64,000 bases of DNA from Anaerocolumna sp. MB42-C2 (lineage in GTDB: Bacteria > Bacillota > Clostridia > Lachnospirales > Lachnospiraceae). Below are positions 41,407-52,181 of the stretch, one piece after another. The position numbers were made by a program, and so were the translations under genes. Under the pieces are notes generated by a model. That model was not told where the DNA came from. It made no database searches and saw nothing but the letters and a program-made list of their open reading frames with translations. The stretch covers positions 2,805,501 through 2,869,500 of the forward strand of contig NZ_CP133190.1 in assembly GCF_030913705.1 (NCBI RefSeq), in the 5' to 3' direction. Each line of letters opens with the position of its first letter. Within the stretch, counting starts at the first letter, position 1.

Positions 41407-41991
41407 TTATTTATTTAATTCATCCAGTGTCTTATAATAAGATGGCAGAAATTCCTCCATAAAGATGTCAGCTTCCCTTAATTCCATTCGTTTAATGGCA
41501 TCGGTCAAGCTTTTTTTCGCACTGGTAAATTCCGTATTTCCAGCATTTTCTTCCTGTATACATTTGATTAAGGCTGATAACTTATCTGCAGCCTTAACCA
41601 ACCTCCATAGATACTCTTCCCCCTCCGCCGGAAAAAAGATGGATTCATAAGATCCTTTTATATCCTCCGGCAGCATATTTAATAAGCGTGTTGCCGCAAT
41701 CTTTTCGATCTCTTTAAATGCACCCTGTATGTCTTTATTATAATATTTCACAGGAGTTGGCATATCACCTGTAATAATCTCAGTGGAATCATGATATAAG
41801 CCGATTAAGGCAGCTTTTTCTGCATTCAGATTATGATTCAGGCGCTTATTACTTATTACGGCTAAAGCATGAGCTAACATACTGACCTCGAGAGAATGCT
41901 CCGATATATTCTCCGACTGGGAATTCCGCATCAGAGCCCAACGTTCTATGTATTTCATTCTGGACATCATAGCAAAAAAATGACTTTCCAT
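41407..41991 (-). CDS. yfbR: HD-domain 5'-deoxynucleotidase, YfbR-like
   Basis: 194-aa HD-domain phosphohydrolase. The motifs EHSLEVSMLAHALAV (His), GLYHDSTEIITGDMPTPVKY (His-Asp) and AADKLSALIKCIQEE (Asp) match the YfbR family that dephosphorylates deoxyribonucleoside 5'-monophosphates. Length is normal. The ATG at 41991 follows AAAGGAAG; the frame to 42027 adds 12 codons without a better site. Monocistronic. The exact substrate range is by family. Confidence 0.88.
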   Translation of the reverse strand: MESHFFAMMSRMKYIERWALMRNSQSENISEHSLEVSMLAHALAVISNKRLNHNLNAEKAALIGLYHDSTEIITGDMPTPVKYYNKDIQGAFKEIEKIAATRLLNMLPEDIKGSYESIFFPAEGEEYLWRLVKAADKLSALIKCIQEENAGNTEFTSAKKSLTDAIKRMELREADIFMEEFLPSYYKTLDELNK

Positions 41992-42581
41992 GTTTTTCTT
42001 CCTTTCCTGCTTTTCATTATGGAACATGTATCTATGATTTTATTGTAAAAAGGTCAATTTAGCATTTCAGGTTTAGAGACCTTTTGACACCGAATCATAA
42101 TTTTAATTATATAACTCTCTATTGTAACAAGTTTGCATTCCATATTTATTTTTATGAATATTTTATGTCAAAATGTACGTATACTGAACCGGCGGATTTA
42201 ATTTATAGGGATAAGTCCTGCTTACCAGAGAACACCCTTTACGGTTTTCAAAAAATCACCTATAAAGTTTTGAATTAATTGTATTAATAGTATATAAATC
42301 TTATACTATTTGAACTTTTTAATACAAAATACTTTACAGGTGATATATACAGCAACTTATCTTCTGTTTATTCAATTTATAAAAAGTGACTCTTGGCTTC
42401 AGCTAGAAAGTCTTTCTTGGTGCCATGTTTCAAACGATAGATATTTATTTTGTTCTTATCAAATCGATTTATCACTGATAAGAATAAAATAAGCTAAGTT
42501 TCAACATGCCCTTACTGTTTTAAACTTTGGTAACATTCTATTATCTTTAGAATATTACTTTCTTTTACTCAGTCCCTCTCA
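41992..42581. other. Long AT-rich intergenic stretch
   Basis: No convincing gene, repeat or terminator was seen in these 590 bp; short open frames here lack ribosome sites and protein-like composition. Confidence 0.5.
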
Positions 42582-45443
42582 TTAAATCACTTTTAACTTC
42601 TCTTTCTCATAATCCTCCAGCTGTCTCTTGATATAAACGCCGGTATAGGAATCTTTATTCTCCGCAATCTCTTCCGGAGTACCCTTTGCGATTACGGTAC
42701 CGCCCTTATCTCCGCCTTCCGGTCCCATATCTATGATATAATCCGCTGTCTTAATCACATCCAGGTTATGTTCGATAACCACAACGGAGTTACCGCCCTC
42801 AGACAGTCTTCTTAATATCTCGATTAATTTGTGGACATCTGCAAAATGAAGTCCGGTAGTAGGTTCATCCAGGATATAAATTGTCTTACCGGTACTGCGT
42901 TTACTTAACTCCGCAGCCAGCTTGATTCTCTGGGCTTCACCGCCGGATAAGGTGGTGGAGGGTTGTCCAAGGCGGATATAGGATAATCCTACGTCATAAA
43001 GAGTTTCGATCTTTCTTTTAATGGATGGCATATTCTCAAAAAACTTCATTGCCTCTTCCACCGTCATATCCAGAACATCATAGATGTTCTTGCCCTTATA
43101 ACGTACATCCAAAGTCTCACGGTTATATCTCTTACCGCCGCATACTTCGCAGGGGACATAAACATCCGGTAAGAAATTCATCTCAATTTTAATGATACCG
43201 TCACCGCTGCAGGCTTCACATCTTCCGCCTTTTACGTTAAAACTGAAACGTCCTTTGGTGTACCCTTTCATTTTGGCATCCGGTGTGGCGGAGAATAAAT
43301 CTCTGATCTGATCAAATACTCCGGTATAGGTGGCCGGATTGGATCTTGGTGTTCTGCCGATTGGTGACTGATCAATATTAATAACCTTATCCAGTTTATC
43401 AATGCCGATCATATCCTCATGTTTACCGGGAATACAACGTGCTCTGTTAAGGTCCCTGGCTAATCTCTTATATAAGATCTCTGTTACCAAGGAACTTTTA
43501 CCGGATCCGGAAACACCGGTGATACAGGTCATAACCCCAAGGGGGATGTCTACGGTAACATTCTTAAGGTTATTTTCTTTCGCACCTTTTATCGTTAAAT
43601 AACCGGTTGGCTGTCTTCTTTCTTCCGGAATCGGTATCTTGATTCTTCCGCTTAGATAAGCACCGGTAATGGATTCTTCCACTTGCATGATTTCTTCTGC
43701 GGTACCGGCTGCAATTACTTCGCCGCCGTGTTCTCCGGCTCCGGGTCCGATATCTATAATATAATCCGCTGCAAACATGGTATCCTCATCATGTTCGACT
43801 ACGATTAGTGTGTTACCCAAGTCTTTTAAGTTCTTTAAGGTTTTTAGCAGTTTGTCATTATCCCGCTGATGCAGACCGATACTTGGTTCGTCTAAGATAT
43901 ACGCTACTCCGACCAGTCCTGATCCGATCTGGGTTGCCAGACGAATTCTCTGTGCCTCACCGCCGGATAGAGAAGCCGTCGCTCTGGCTAAGGACAGATA
44001 ATCCAGACCTACGTCCATTAAAAATCCGACTCTTGCTTTAATTTCTTTTAAAACCAATTCACCGATCTTCATCTGGGTCGGTGTCAGCTCCAGGTTATTC
44101 ATAAAAGCATATAAATCCCGGATGGAATAGTCTGTAACCTCAGAGATGTTTTTACCTCCTATGGTAACTGCAAGGGACTCTTTCTTTAAACGCCGTCCGC
44201 CGCATTCTTTACATGGAGTTGTCCGCATAAAAGTTTCATATTCCTGTCTCGTAGATTCTGAGGCCGTTTCACGGTAACGCCGTTCCACATTACGTATTAA
44301 TCCCTCAAAAGCAACATCATATACCCCTTCACCACGTTGACCTCTGTAATGGACTTTTACCTCTCTGCCATCTGTTCCATGCATAATAATATGCTTAATT
44401 TTCTCAGGCAGCTCCTTATATGGTGTATTTAGATTGAATTTATATTCTTTGGCTAAAGCTTCCAGGGTACATCGGGTATAACTCGATTTATCCACTGCCG
44501 ACTGCCATCCTAAAACCGCAATCGCTCCCTCCGCAAGACTTAAGGATTGATCGGGAATGATCAAATCTTCATCAAATTCCATCTTAAAACCTAACCCATG
44601 ACATTCTGTACAGGCGCCAAACGGATTATTAAAAGAAAAACTCCTGGGCTCAATCTCATCAATACTGATACCGCAGTCGGGGCAGGCAAAATTCTGGCTG
44701 AAATTAAGCGACGCCTTGTCCTGAACATCTACAATCAATAACCCCTCGGAAAGTTTTAGAGCACTTTCAATAGAATCGGAAAGTCTCTTCTCAATCCCCT
44801 CTCTGACAATAAGTCGGTCAATAATAATCTCAATATTGTGTTTGATATTTTTCTCTAACTTTATTTCTTCGGATAGTTCATAAAGATGTCCGTCAACCAT
44901 CACTCGAACATAACCGCTTTTCTTCGCCTGTTCAAATAATTTGACATGTTCACCTTTTCTTCCCCTGACCACCGGAGCTAAGATTTGAATCCTGCTGCCG
45001 TCCTCCAGACGTTTAATCTCATCCACCATCTGGTCAACAGTCTGCTTTTTTATCTCCTTACCGCATTTAGGGCAGTGAGGAATACCAACTCTTGCATATA
45101 ATAAACGAAAATAATCATATATTTCGGTAACCGTACCTACGGTTGATCGTGGATTTCGGTTTGTTGATTTCTGATCGATGGATATAGCCGGAGATAATCC
45201 CTCTATGCTTTCTACATTAGGTTTTTCCATCTGTCCTAAAAATTGTCTTGCATAAGAAGATAAAGATTCCATATACCTTCTCTGTCCTTCTGCATAAATT
45301 GTATCAAATGCCAAAGAGGATTTACCGGAGCCGCTTAAACCGGTTAATACAACAAATTCATCTCTGGGAATATTAACACTGATATTCTTAAGATTATGTT
45401 CCTTTGCTCCCCTTATTTTAATATAATGCTTTTTATCAGCCAT
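42582..45443 (-). CDS. uvrA: Excinuclease ABC subunit A
   Basis: 953-aa UvrA, the damage-recognition ATPase of nucleotide excision repair. Two ABC modules: Walker [21 protein letters not shown] near the N-terminus and [15 protein letters not shown] in the second half; signatures [19 protein letters not shown] and [18 protein letters not shown]; zinc-binding CPDCG/CTECHG and [14 protein letters not shown] motifs. Start at ATG 45443 ([20 protein letters not shown]) with AGGTG upstream; the frame extends to 45494 but adds unconserved residues. Second gene of a uvrB-uvrA operon, 68 bp after uvrB. Confidence 0.98.
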   Translation of the reverse strand: MADKKHYIKIRGAKEHNLKNISVNIPRDEFVVLTGLSGSGKSSLAFDTIYAEGQRRYMESLSSYARQFLGQMEKPNVESIEGLSPAISIDQKSTNRNPRSTVGTVTEIYDYFRLLYARVGIPHCPKCGKEIKKQTVDQMVDEIKRLEDGSRIQILAPVVRGRKGEHVKLFEQAKKSGYVRVMVDGHLYELSEEIKLEKNIKHNIEIIIDRLIVREGIEKRLSDSIESALKLSEGLLIVDVQDKASLNFSQNFACPDCGISIDEIEPRSFSFNNPFGACTECHGLGFKMEFDEDLIIPDQSLSLAEGAIAVLGWQSAVDKSSYTRCTLEALAKEYKFNLNTPYKELPEKIKHIIMHGTDGREVKVHYRGQRGEGVYDVAFEGLIRNVERRYRETASESTRQEYETFMRTTPCKECGGRRLKKESLAVTIGGKNISEVTDYSIRDLYAFMNNLELTPTQMKIGELVLKEIKARVGFLMDVGLDYLSLARATASLSGGEAQRIRLATQIGSGLVGVAYILDEPSIGLHQRDNDKLLKTLKNLKDLGNTLIVVEHDEDTMFAADYIIDIGPGAGEHGGEVIAAGTAEEIMQVEESITGAYLSGRIKIPIPEERRQPTGYLTIKGAKENNLKNVTVDIPLGVMTCITGVSGSGKSSLVTEILYKRLARDLNRARCIPGKHEDMIGIDKLDKVINIDQSPIGRTPRSNPATYTGVFDQIRDLFSATPDAKMKGYTKGRFSFNVKGGRCEACSGDGIIKIEMNFLPDVYVPCEVCGGKRYNRETLDVRYKGKNIYDVLDMTVEEAMKFFENMPSIKRKIETLYDVGLSYIRLGQPSTTLSGGEAQRIKLAAELSKRSTGKTIYILDEPTTGLHFADVHKLIEILRRLSEGGNSVVVIEHNLDVIKTADYIIDMGPEGGDKGGTVIAKGTPEEIAENKDSYTGVYIKRQLEDYEKEKLKVI

Positions 45444-45511
45444 GTTAACACCTGTACCTTTCATTCTCCATGGGGCTGCTGCCACCTCATCCATGTATTC
45501 TTAAGCTGTTG

Positions 45512-47497
45512 TTATTCCATATCATTCAGCTGTTTTTTCAGTTCAAGCAATCTGTCTCTTAATTCTGCCGCTAATTCGAAGTTTAACTCTGCTGCTGCCG
45601 TATGCATATCTTTCGTAATCTTCTTAACCACTGCCTCAAGTTCATTTTTGCTCATGGATTCCGGATCTTTATCCATCTTGTAGTAATCCTTATCCGCTTT
45701 CTTGGAAATGCTGATTAACTCACGGACTTTTTTCTGAATGGTTGTAGGCGTGATACCATGTTCTTCATTATATTGGTTTTGGATTGTCCTTCTTCGGTTC
45801 GTCTCCGAAATTGCCTTATTCATGGAATCCGTAATACGGTCCGCATACATGATTACACGGCCCTGTGAGTTTCTGGCTGCACGGCCGATTGTCTGAATCA
45901 ATGAGGTTTCCGAACGCAAGAAGCCTTCCTTATCTGCATCCAGTATGGCAACCAATGTAATTTCAGGGATATCCAGACCCTCTCTTAATAAGTTAATACC
46001 CACAAGAACATCAAACACATCCATTCTCATATCCCGAATGATCTCCGAACGTTCTAAGGTATCAATATCTGAATGCAGATATTTTACACGGATACCGACT
46101 TCTCTCATGTACGCGGTCAGGTCCTCCGCCATTCGTTTTGTTAAAGTCGTCACCAGAATCTTATTCTTACCTGCAACTTCCTTGTTCACTTCTCCGATTA
46201 GATCATCAATCTGCCCGTTAACCGGCCTTACGGACACTTCCGGATCCAAAAGTCCGGTAGGCCTAATGATCTGTTCCGTACGAAGCAGTTCATGATCATT
46301 TTCATAAACCGATGGGGTTGCGGATACAAACATCATCTGATTGATTTTATTTTCAAATTCCTGAAAATTCAAGGGACGGTTATCTTTGGCTGACGGCAGA
46401 CGAAAACCAAAATCCACCAGTGTGCTTTTTCTTGCCTGGTCTCCCGCGTACATACCCCTGACCTGTGGTATGGTGATATGTGACTCGTCTACAATGATCA
46501 GGTAGTCATCCGGAAAATAATCCATTAAAGTATGGGGTGTACTTCCCGGTTCCGACCCGGATAAATGTCTGGAATAGTTCTCAACTCCGGAACAAAATCC
46601 GGTTTCTCTTAACATCTCTATGTCAAAATTGGTTCGTTCAGCGATTCTCTGGGCCTCCAGTAATTTATCCTCGCTTTTGAAATAACGGATTCGTTCTTCC
46701 AGTTCAACTTCTATAGTTTTAATGGCAGCCTCTAATTTTTCCTTGGATACAACATAGTGGGAGGCCGGGAATATAGCAATATGCTCCAGCGTGCACTTTA
46801 TCTCTCCGGTCAGAACATCAATTTCTGCGATACGGTCTATTTCATCGCCGAAAAATTCCACACGGATTGCCCTGTCGTCAGATGTCACCGGAAATATCTC
46901 CACTACATCACCATGTACCCGGAATGTACCACGTTTAAAGTCCATATTGTTTCTTGTATACTGGAGATCCACCAGTTTTCTTAACATCTCATCCCGGTCT
47001 TTTACCATACCCGGTCTTAATGAAATTACCATCTCCTGATAGTCAATCGGATCGCCCAAACCATAGATACAGGATACGCTGGCAACGATAATAACATCTC
47101 TTCGTTCGGATAATGCTGCTGTAGCTGAGTGTCTTAATTTATCTATCTCATCATTAATTGCCGAATCCTTCTCAATATAAGTATCCGTGGAAGGAACATA
47201 TGCTTCCGGTTGATAATAATCATAATAACTCACGAAATACTCCACTGCATTCTCCGGAAAGAATTCTTTAAATTCTCCGTAAAGCTGAGCTGCCAGTGTC
47301 TTGTTATGGGCAATAATCAATGTTGGTTTATTTAAGGCCTGTATTACATTAGCCATGGTAAATGTTTTACCGGAACCTGTAACACCAAGCAGGGTCTCAA
47401 ACTGGTTCCCCTCCTTAAATCCCTTTACCAGCTGTGAAATCGCCTCCGGCTGATCTCCGGTGGGTGCATATTCCGAAACAAGCTTAAAATCACTCAT
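45512..47497 (-). CDS. uvrB: Excinuclease ABC subunit B
   Basis: 661-aa UvrB helicase-like damage-verification subunit. Walker [14 protein letters not shown], the beta-hairpin region [24 protein letters not shown] ([10 protein letters not shown]) and the C-terminal UVR motif ([20 protein letters not shown]) that binds UvrC. The start is ATG 47497, 6 nt after AAAGGATG; longer starts to 47530 sit on the site itself. The promoter and possible LexA box lie at 47596-47646. Forms an operon with uvrA. Confidence 0.98.
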   Translation of the reverse strand: MSDFKLVSEYAPTGDQPEAISQLVKGFKEGNQFETLLGVTGSGKTFTMANVIQALNKPTLIIAHNKTLAAQLYGEFKEFFPENAVEYFVSYYDYYQPEAYVPSTDTYIEKDSAINDEIDKLRHSATAALSERRDVIIVASVSCIYGLGDPIDYQEMVISLRPGMVKDRDEMLRKLVDLQYTRNNMDFKRGTFRVHGDVVEIFPVTSDDRAIRVEFFGDEIDRIAEIDVLTGEIKCTLEHIAIFPASHYVVSKEKLEAAIKTIEVELEERIRYFKSEDKLLEAQRIAERTNFDIEMLRETGFCSGVENYSRHLSGSEPGSTPHTLMDYFPDDYLIIVDESHITIPQVRGMYAGDQARKSTLVDFGFRLPSAKDNRPLNFQEFENKINQMMFVSATPSVYENDHELLRTEQIIRPTGLLDPEVSVRPVNGQIDDLIGEVNKEVAGKNKILVTTLTKRMAEDLTAYMREVGIRVKYLHSDIDTLERSEIIRDMRMDVFDVLVGINLLREGLDIPEITLVAILDADKEGFLRSETSLIQTIGRAARNSQGRVIMYADRITDSMNKAISETNRRRTIQNQYNEEHGITPTTIQKKVRELISISKKADKDYYKMDKDPESMSKNELEAVVKKITKDMHTAAAELNFELAAELRDRLLELKKQLNDME

Positions 47498-47595
47498 CTG
47501 TTTCATCCTTTCTAAATTCTTGCCTGACAATCTATATAAAATTTATTTTAGAATATAAATTCATTATCTATTTTAGTATTAACTAATCGTTTGTC

Positions 47596-47624
47596 ATTAT
47601 ATCATATATTTTTTTTAAAAGCAA
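47596..47624 (-). promoter_or_regulatory. uvrB promoter
   Basis: On the minus strand TTGCTT, a 17-nt spacer and TATAAT, about 100 nt upstream of uvrB. Confidence 0.7.
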
Positions 47625-47632
47625 TAATTTTT

Positions 47633-47646
47633 CGAATGTTTGTTCT
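47633..47646 (-). promoter_or_regulatory. Possible LexA (SOS) box
   Basis: AGAACAAACATTCG on the minus strand agrees with the Gram-positive LexA consensus CGAACRNRYGTTCG at all but two positions and lies 8 bp upstream of the uvrB -35 box. Confidence 0.45.
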
Positions 47647-48202
47647 ATCGTTTGTTACAGTTCAGCCTATGGCTGAATTGTAACAAATGATGCACAGAAA
47701 TTATGCATTCTGCATAATTTCGCGCAGGTATGTCTCGGGTTTTCTGTGACTTTCGCTTCGCTTCACTCACAAAAAACACCTCGCGGTACCATAGACTGAA
47801 CTGTAACTATCGTTCAGTTGCCTTGTGTTACCGCTCGCCGGCAACAAACGCATCGTGTTTTTTGTGAGTGTATCGTAACGGAAAACCGGAGAATTGCAGC
47901 GTAGGAACTCTGCTTCCTCGTTTTGTTCGCGGAACTGCTGCTTTTAGCAGGGAAACTTGCTGCCTGATTAATCATACCAGTTATATACATAGTCAGGAAG
48001 AGCCTCCTGTCAAACCGACCGGAGGCTCTTCCTGATTCATTTCTTTTCTAATATGCACCGAATTATCTTCTATTTTATCCCCTGTTCATTTAACCTGATA
48101 TTATCTTAACATTTATCAATAAAGCAAGCTGATAGAGGTAATTTGAAGCAGAGTCCTTAAGCATTTATATAAATTCATAACCTGGCATAAAATTTTTATT
48201 CT
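47647..48202. other. Hairpin-rich intergenic region
   Basis: No gene seen. Hairpins include TTTGTTACAGTTCAGCC/GGCTGAATTGTAACAAA (47650-47688), GAAATTATGCA/TGCATAATTTC and the perfect TCAGGAAGAGCCTCC/GGAGGCTCTTCCTGA at 47993-48035. The segment TTCGCGGAACTGCTGCTTTT (47926-47945) recurs with one change at 15788-15807. The region is probably a mosaic of small intergenic repeats. Confidence 0.6.
47993..48035. terminator. Perfect 15-bp stem hairpin
   Basis: TCAGGAAGAGCCTCC and GGAGGCTCTTCCTGA with a 13-nt loop, downstream of the GH30 gene. No U-tract; a bidirectional or Rho-assisted terminator is possible. Confidence 0.5.
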
Positions 48203-49534
48203 TTATTTGATACAGAAAGTATGGATACTATGAGCTGGTATAACGGCAGAAAAACTTTGCTCACCATGTTGAAAGGAAAAGACTCTTTCCCGGTTCATGT
48301 TACTTCCAACAACAAGAATTACAGACCCATCCGTATTCTCAAAAGCGATAGTATTACTTGTCCAATGCCCCTTAGTAGCAAGCACTTTTGCTCCTTTTTT
48401 TACAAAATGGGATAAATGCTTCATTAAATAAAATTCTGGGTGTTTGATTAATTGACCAGTTTGCGGGTTTACGGTACAAAGTGAATTCTGCCTCCAGCCC
48501 CAGGTAGATATTCCCCCTTCTTTTAAAGCCATATTCCAGTATGTATAACGTTCCGCTCCGTTTCTGAAATAGAACCACATCTGTCCGAAGATATATTCCA
48601 TGTGTTCCCAGGTATTTTCACCATTGCCGCATTCACTTTCTGTCTGCATGTAACGCATCTCAGGAAAGCTTTCTGTTATCTGCTGCATAACATGCTTTCC
48701 TCCCCATTGCAGCCCCACCCCGGTAAGATAACCTCTCGCTTTTTCATCAGATAATATAGTATTGGCGAACTGGTCGTAAAATTCACTAATCGGAGCCGAA
48801 TTAGGCATCATAAAATCCGCGAAAGGTCCATTAATAGTACCCAGCCAGATTTCTGTCGGTAATCCGGATTGTTTAAAAGCCGGACCCAGATAATCCTTAA
48901 TAAAATCCCGCATATTTTCACCACTCCACAAACAGGAGGGAAACTTCTGATCAGCCATTGGTTCATTCTGCACATGAACCTGTGATATATCAATACCCTC
49001 AAGCTGATATGCCTTAACAAACTTAACAAAATATTGGGCATAGGCTTTTAGTATCTTATCTTCCATTCTTATGCGGCCATAATTGTATGCTTTTTTCGTT
49101 TTCATCCAGATAGGCGGACTCCACGGTGAAGCAAATAAGGTAAAATCAGGCTGATATTCCAATCCCTTGCGTATAAAAGGAATCGTGTACTTCTTGTCTC
49201 GTTCTATTGTAAATTGATCTAATTCAAAGTCGTCCTCCACCTCGTCACAACTGTACCATTCAAGACTGAAATCATTCCCTCCAATTGGAATACGTCCATA
49301 ATTGAAATCACATTCCTCCTTTGAGAACAGTTCTTTAATAAATTCATCTTTTTGTTTTTCCTCAGCGAGTTCTAATGCTTCCCAGCCAAGTTCATTAAAA
49401 CATCCGCCAAATCCAAGCACTGTCTGCCTTCTCTCCCCTGTCAGAGTTAGGATATCGTCAGACTCATCAAAACTTTTTACCTGTTCTTCTATCCAACAGG
49501 CATTTTCATAACTGGCTATATGTATAATATTCAT
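48203..49534 (-). CDS. Glycoside hydrolase family 30
   Basis: 443-aa retaining beta-glycosidase. The acid/base Glu is residue 191 in SQVHVQNEPMADQ and the nucleophile Glu is residue 299 in YMQTESECGNGE. The GFGG motif near the N-terminus (TVLGFGGCFNELG) and the C-terminal beta-sandwich are typical of GH30. No signal peptide, so it acts inside the cell on imported substrate. The start is ATG 49534, 6 nt after GGAG. Sits 135 bp after the ABC importer genes. Beta-glucosidase, xylosidase or glucosylceramidase activities occur in the family and cannot be told apart here. Confidence 0.92.
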   Translation of the reverse strand: MNIIHIASYENACWIEEQVKSFDESDDILTLTGERRQTVLGFGGCFNELGWEALELAEEKQKDEFIKELFSKEECDFNYGRIPIGGNDFSLEWYSCDEVEDDFELDQFTIERDKKYTIPFIRKGLEYQPDFTLFASPWSPPIWMKTKKAYNYGRIRMEDKILKAYAQYFVKFVKAYQLEGIDISQVHVQNEPMADQKFPSCLWSGENMRDFIKDYLGPAFKQSGLPTEIWLGTINGPFADFMMPNSAPISEFYDQFANTILSDEKARGYLTGVGLQWGGKHVMQQITESFPEMRYMQTESECGNGENTWEHMEYIFGQMWFYFRNGAERYTYWNMALKEGGISTWGWRQNSLCTVNPQTGQLIKHPEFYLMKHLSHFVKKGAKVLATKGHWTSNTIAFENTDGSVILVVGSNMNRERVFSFQHGEQSFSAVIPAHSIHTFCIK

Positions 49535-49617
49535 TATTATCTCCATTTCTGCTTATATCTTTCAACCTGTTACAGGATGCTGCTATTTTGCTATTTCCTA
49601 TTTATATCTGCAGCAAA

Positions 49618-49655
49618 AGGCTGCCGCATTGTATAAAAATACGGCAACACCTTTT
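49618..49655 (-). terminator. Hairpin after the binding-protein gene
   Basis: AAAAGGTGTTGCCGTATT pairs with AATGCGGCAGCCTTTT on the minus strand, between the binding-protein and GH30 genes. Ends in TTTT. Confidence 0.6.
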
Positions 49656-49669
49656 AATAATATTATTGT

Positions 49670-51199
49670 TTATTGTGATAATCCTGCCAGATATTCATCA
49701 AGCTGTCCCTGAATTACTTCACGTACTTTCTCTATACCGGCTGCTTCCATATTGGTTTTATACTCCGCAAGTCCTTTTTCTATATCCGTGTAACCTAATT
49801 CCAATGGCCACCAATACTGCTGATGTACACTTTGACAAGCGGCATATTCCGACTCGATCGATGAAGTGTCAATAACAAAGGAGCGATATTTTTGTGAACC
49901 CACACCATCCTGAATATGGTCATTCCATTCTTTTTTGTAAGCAGATACCTCCTCCGGAGTACCGGCACGTTCGCGGGTTAAGCCTGTTGAACGCGCTGCC
50001 CACATGGCAGATGCTGAATATTTATTCGGATCTAAGGTAGTATATTGGCCTTTCTCGTTTAACTCATAGGATACACCTAAAATACCGTGATAAAATGCAT
50101 CATACATATCCTGGTCCGTTGTAATAAGATTCCAGAGTGCAAGTGCCCTCTCAGGATTTTTAGATGTGCTTGAGATAACCATAGCATCCTGGGTAAAAGC
50201 CATATTTGATACATCTGCCGTAAAGTTAGAATATTTAAATTTATATTCCGGATGCTCAATCGCATAACCCTCATATGTATCCACACTCTTAACTCTTAAA
50301 GCAGCCTTACCATTTCTAACCTTGTCAGAATCCGTATCTGCCAAAGCAGATTTACTATAAAATCCCTTTTCATTCCATCTTTTCATAATTTCCAGGAATT
50401 CATTTGTTTTGTCATATTCATAATAAGTATAAAGCTCTGGTTTTTCAACAGACGGATCAATAAAAAGGAAATCATTTGTTGAACCTTTTATAGCATACTG
50501 TCCATTATTATACATCCATAGATCATCCACCTCTGACCCTGAAGAAAAGATATCTAACGGCTCAATTCCTGATCCGCCGGCAGCTACAATATCTAAATAT
50601 TCTTCTATATCTTCAAATGTTTTCATCTCACCATCCCATCCACTGTTTTCGGTTATATCAGTACGATAGATCGGACCATAATCAGAATAGGATGCATAAA
50701 GAGTTGGTACGCAATAATAAGAGCCATCAATAGTAGCCTGCTGCTTTGCCGTTTCAGATTGTTTTGCGAAGTTATCCGGCGCATAGGTCGCCCATAAATC
50801 ATCCAGATTCATGAATGCACCTTTTTTGGCCAGGGATGCAAAATTCAGCCAGGTTGCGCAGTAAGCAATATCAAATTCTTCACCGGAAGAATATAAAAGC
50901 GGATATCTGGTAGCATATTCTGCCCAGCCAATCCAATTAATTTTTAAAGTTGCATTTATTTTTTCTTTCAGAAGTTTATTAAAGTTTTCATTAATTTCTG
51001 CTTGTCCTGCCGGTTCATCACTAACAACATACATTACCAGTTCCACTTCCTTAGAAGTGTCTAATTCGCCTGTTTCTGACTTATTACTTTCCTTTACCTC
51101 CTTTTTGGTATTTTTACTGCATCCAGCCAGGGATACGGATAACATCACCATAACCAGTAACATAGAAAATAACCTTTTCAAATTTCTCATAAGAATCAA
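49670..51199 (-). CDS. ABC transporter substrate-binding lipoprotein, LipO/YtcQ type
   Basis: About 509-aa extracellular binding protein with a lipoprotein signal (MRNLKRLFSMLLVMVML, lipobox LAGC) and a charged Lys/Glu linker, then a long bilobal domain, the size typical of LipO/YtcQ. Start is uncertain: TTG 51199 lies 4 nt and ATG 51190 13 nt after AGGAGG. Works with the two permeases immediately upstream. Likely binds an oligosaccharide; the intracellular GH30 gene downstream would cleave it. Confidence 0.92.
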   Translation of the reverse strand: MILMRNLKRLFSMLLVMVMLSVSLAGCSKNTKKEVKESNKSETGELDTSKEVELVMYVVSDEPAGQAEINENFNKLLKEKINATLKINWIGWAEYATRYPLLYSSGEEFDIAYCATWLNFASLAKKGAFMNLDDLWATYAPDNFAKQSETAKQQATIDGSYYCVPTLYASYSDYGPIYRTDITENSGWDGEMKTFEDIEEYLDIVAAGGSGIEPLDIFSSGSEVDDLWMYNNGQYAIKGSTNDFLFIDPSVEKPELYTYYEYDKTNEFLEIMKRWNEKGFYSKSALADTDSDKVRNGKAALRVKSVDTYEGYAIEHPEYKFKYSNFTADVSNMAFTQDAMVISSTSKNPERALALWNLITTDQDMYDAFYHGILGVSYELNEKGQYTTLDPNKYSASAMWAARSTGLTRERAGTPEEVSAYKKEWNDHIQDGVGSQKYRSFVIDTSSIESEYAACQSVHQQYWWPLELGYTDIEKGLAEYKTNMEAAGIEKVREVIQGQLDEYLAGLSQ

Positions 51200-51235
51200 A
51201 AATCCTCCTTTTTTTATATGTATTATTAAATCGGT

Positions 51236-52150
51236 CTATCCCTTTACAGAACCGATTGTAATACCTTTTACAAAATATTTCTGGACAAATGGATAGATAA
51301 GAATGATTGGACCGGTTGCTACTACTGCCATAGATAATTTCAGTGTATTCGTCGGCAGATTTTCAACCAATATTCCCGCCTGACTGGATATACGCGTCAG
51401 CGCCTGGGTCCGTTGAAGCAAATCATAGAGCATGTACTGCAATGGATATTTTTCCGAGGTATTAATATAAAGCATGGCATTATACCAGTCATTCCAGTAA
51501 CCCAGCGCTAAAAATAAACCGATGGTTGCTAATCCGGATTTTAATAAAGGCAATATAATACTTGAAAAGATTTTAAATTCACCGGCTCCATCAATTTTAG
51601 CAGATTCAATTAAAGCAGTTGGTATTACGGATACAAAACTCCTCATAATTAAAAGATAAAATACATTTAACATACCCGGCAGTATTAATGCAAGAAAATT
51701 ATCTTTCAGATGCAAATATTGAATGTAGAAAATATATGTGCTTACCATACCTCCATTAAATAATGTCGTGAAATAAAAGAAAAATGAAAATTGATTTCTA
51801 TACTTAAAATCTTTTCTGCTGATGACATAAGCACTCAATGTTAACACCATTAATCCGACCGCCGTACCGGCTGTTGTTATAAAAATTGACACTCCATATG
51901 CCCTTAGAATAGTAATTGGAGTCTTAAACACAATCTTATAAGCTTCTAAAGTAAATTCTTTTGGAAACAATCCATATCCGGTAAAACGGATTGCATGCTC
52001 CGATGAAAAAGAGCCTGATATTAATATAATAAATGGTAATAAACAAAGGATGGCAATTAATCCAACCACTAAATAACTTAAAATATCAAAACTGAATCTT
52101 GCGGTTCCTCTTTTAATCCTTTGTGACTTTGCCAACTGCTTACTTTTCAT
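51236..52150 (-). CDS. Carbohydrate ABC transporter permease, LplC/YtcP type
   Basis: 304-aa permease with about six TM helices (YLVVGLIAILCLLPFIILIS at the N-terminus). The EAA loop reads ALIESAKIDGAGEFKIFSSI, then ILPLLKSG, and the C-terminus ends in YFVKGITIGSVKG, a hallmark of LplC/YtcP proteins. Good GGAGGG site before ATG 52150. Second of two permeases, 31 nt after the first. Confidence 0.94.
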   Translation of the reverse strand: MKSKQLAKSQRIKRGTARFSFDILSYLVVGLIAILCLLPFIILISGSFSSEHAIRFTGYGLFPKEFTLEAYKIVFKTPITILRAYGVSIFITTAGTAVGLMVLTLSAYVISRKDFKYRNQFSFFFYFTTLFNGGMVSTYIFYIQYLHLKDNFLALILPGMLNVFYLLIMRSFVSVIPTALIESAKIDGAGEFKIFSSIILPLLKSGLATIGLFLALGYWNDWYNAMLYINTSEKYPLQYMLYDLLQRTQALTRISSQAGILVENLPTNTLKLSMAVVATGPIILIYPFVQKYFVKGITIGSVKG

Positions 52151-52181
52151 AGTTTCCCTCCATTTTTAATTCTATAACCAC

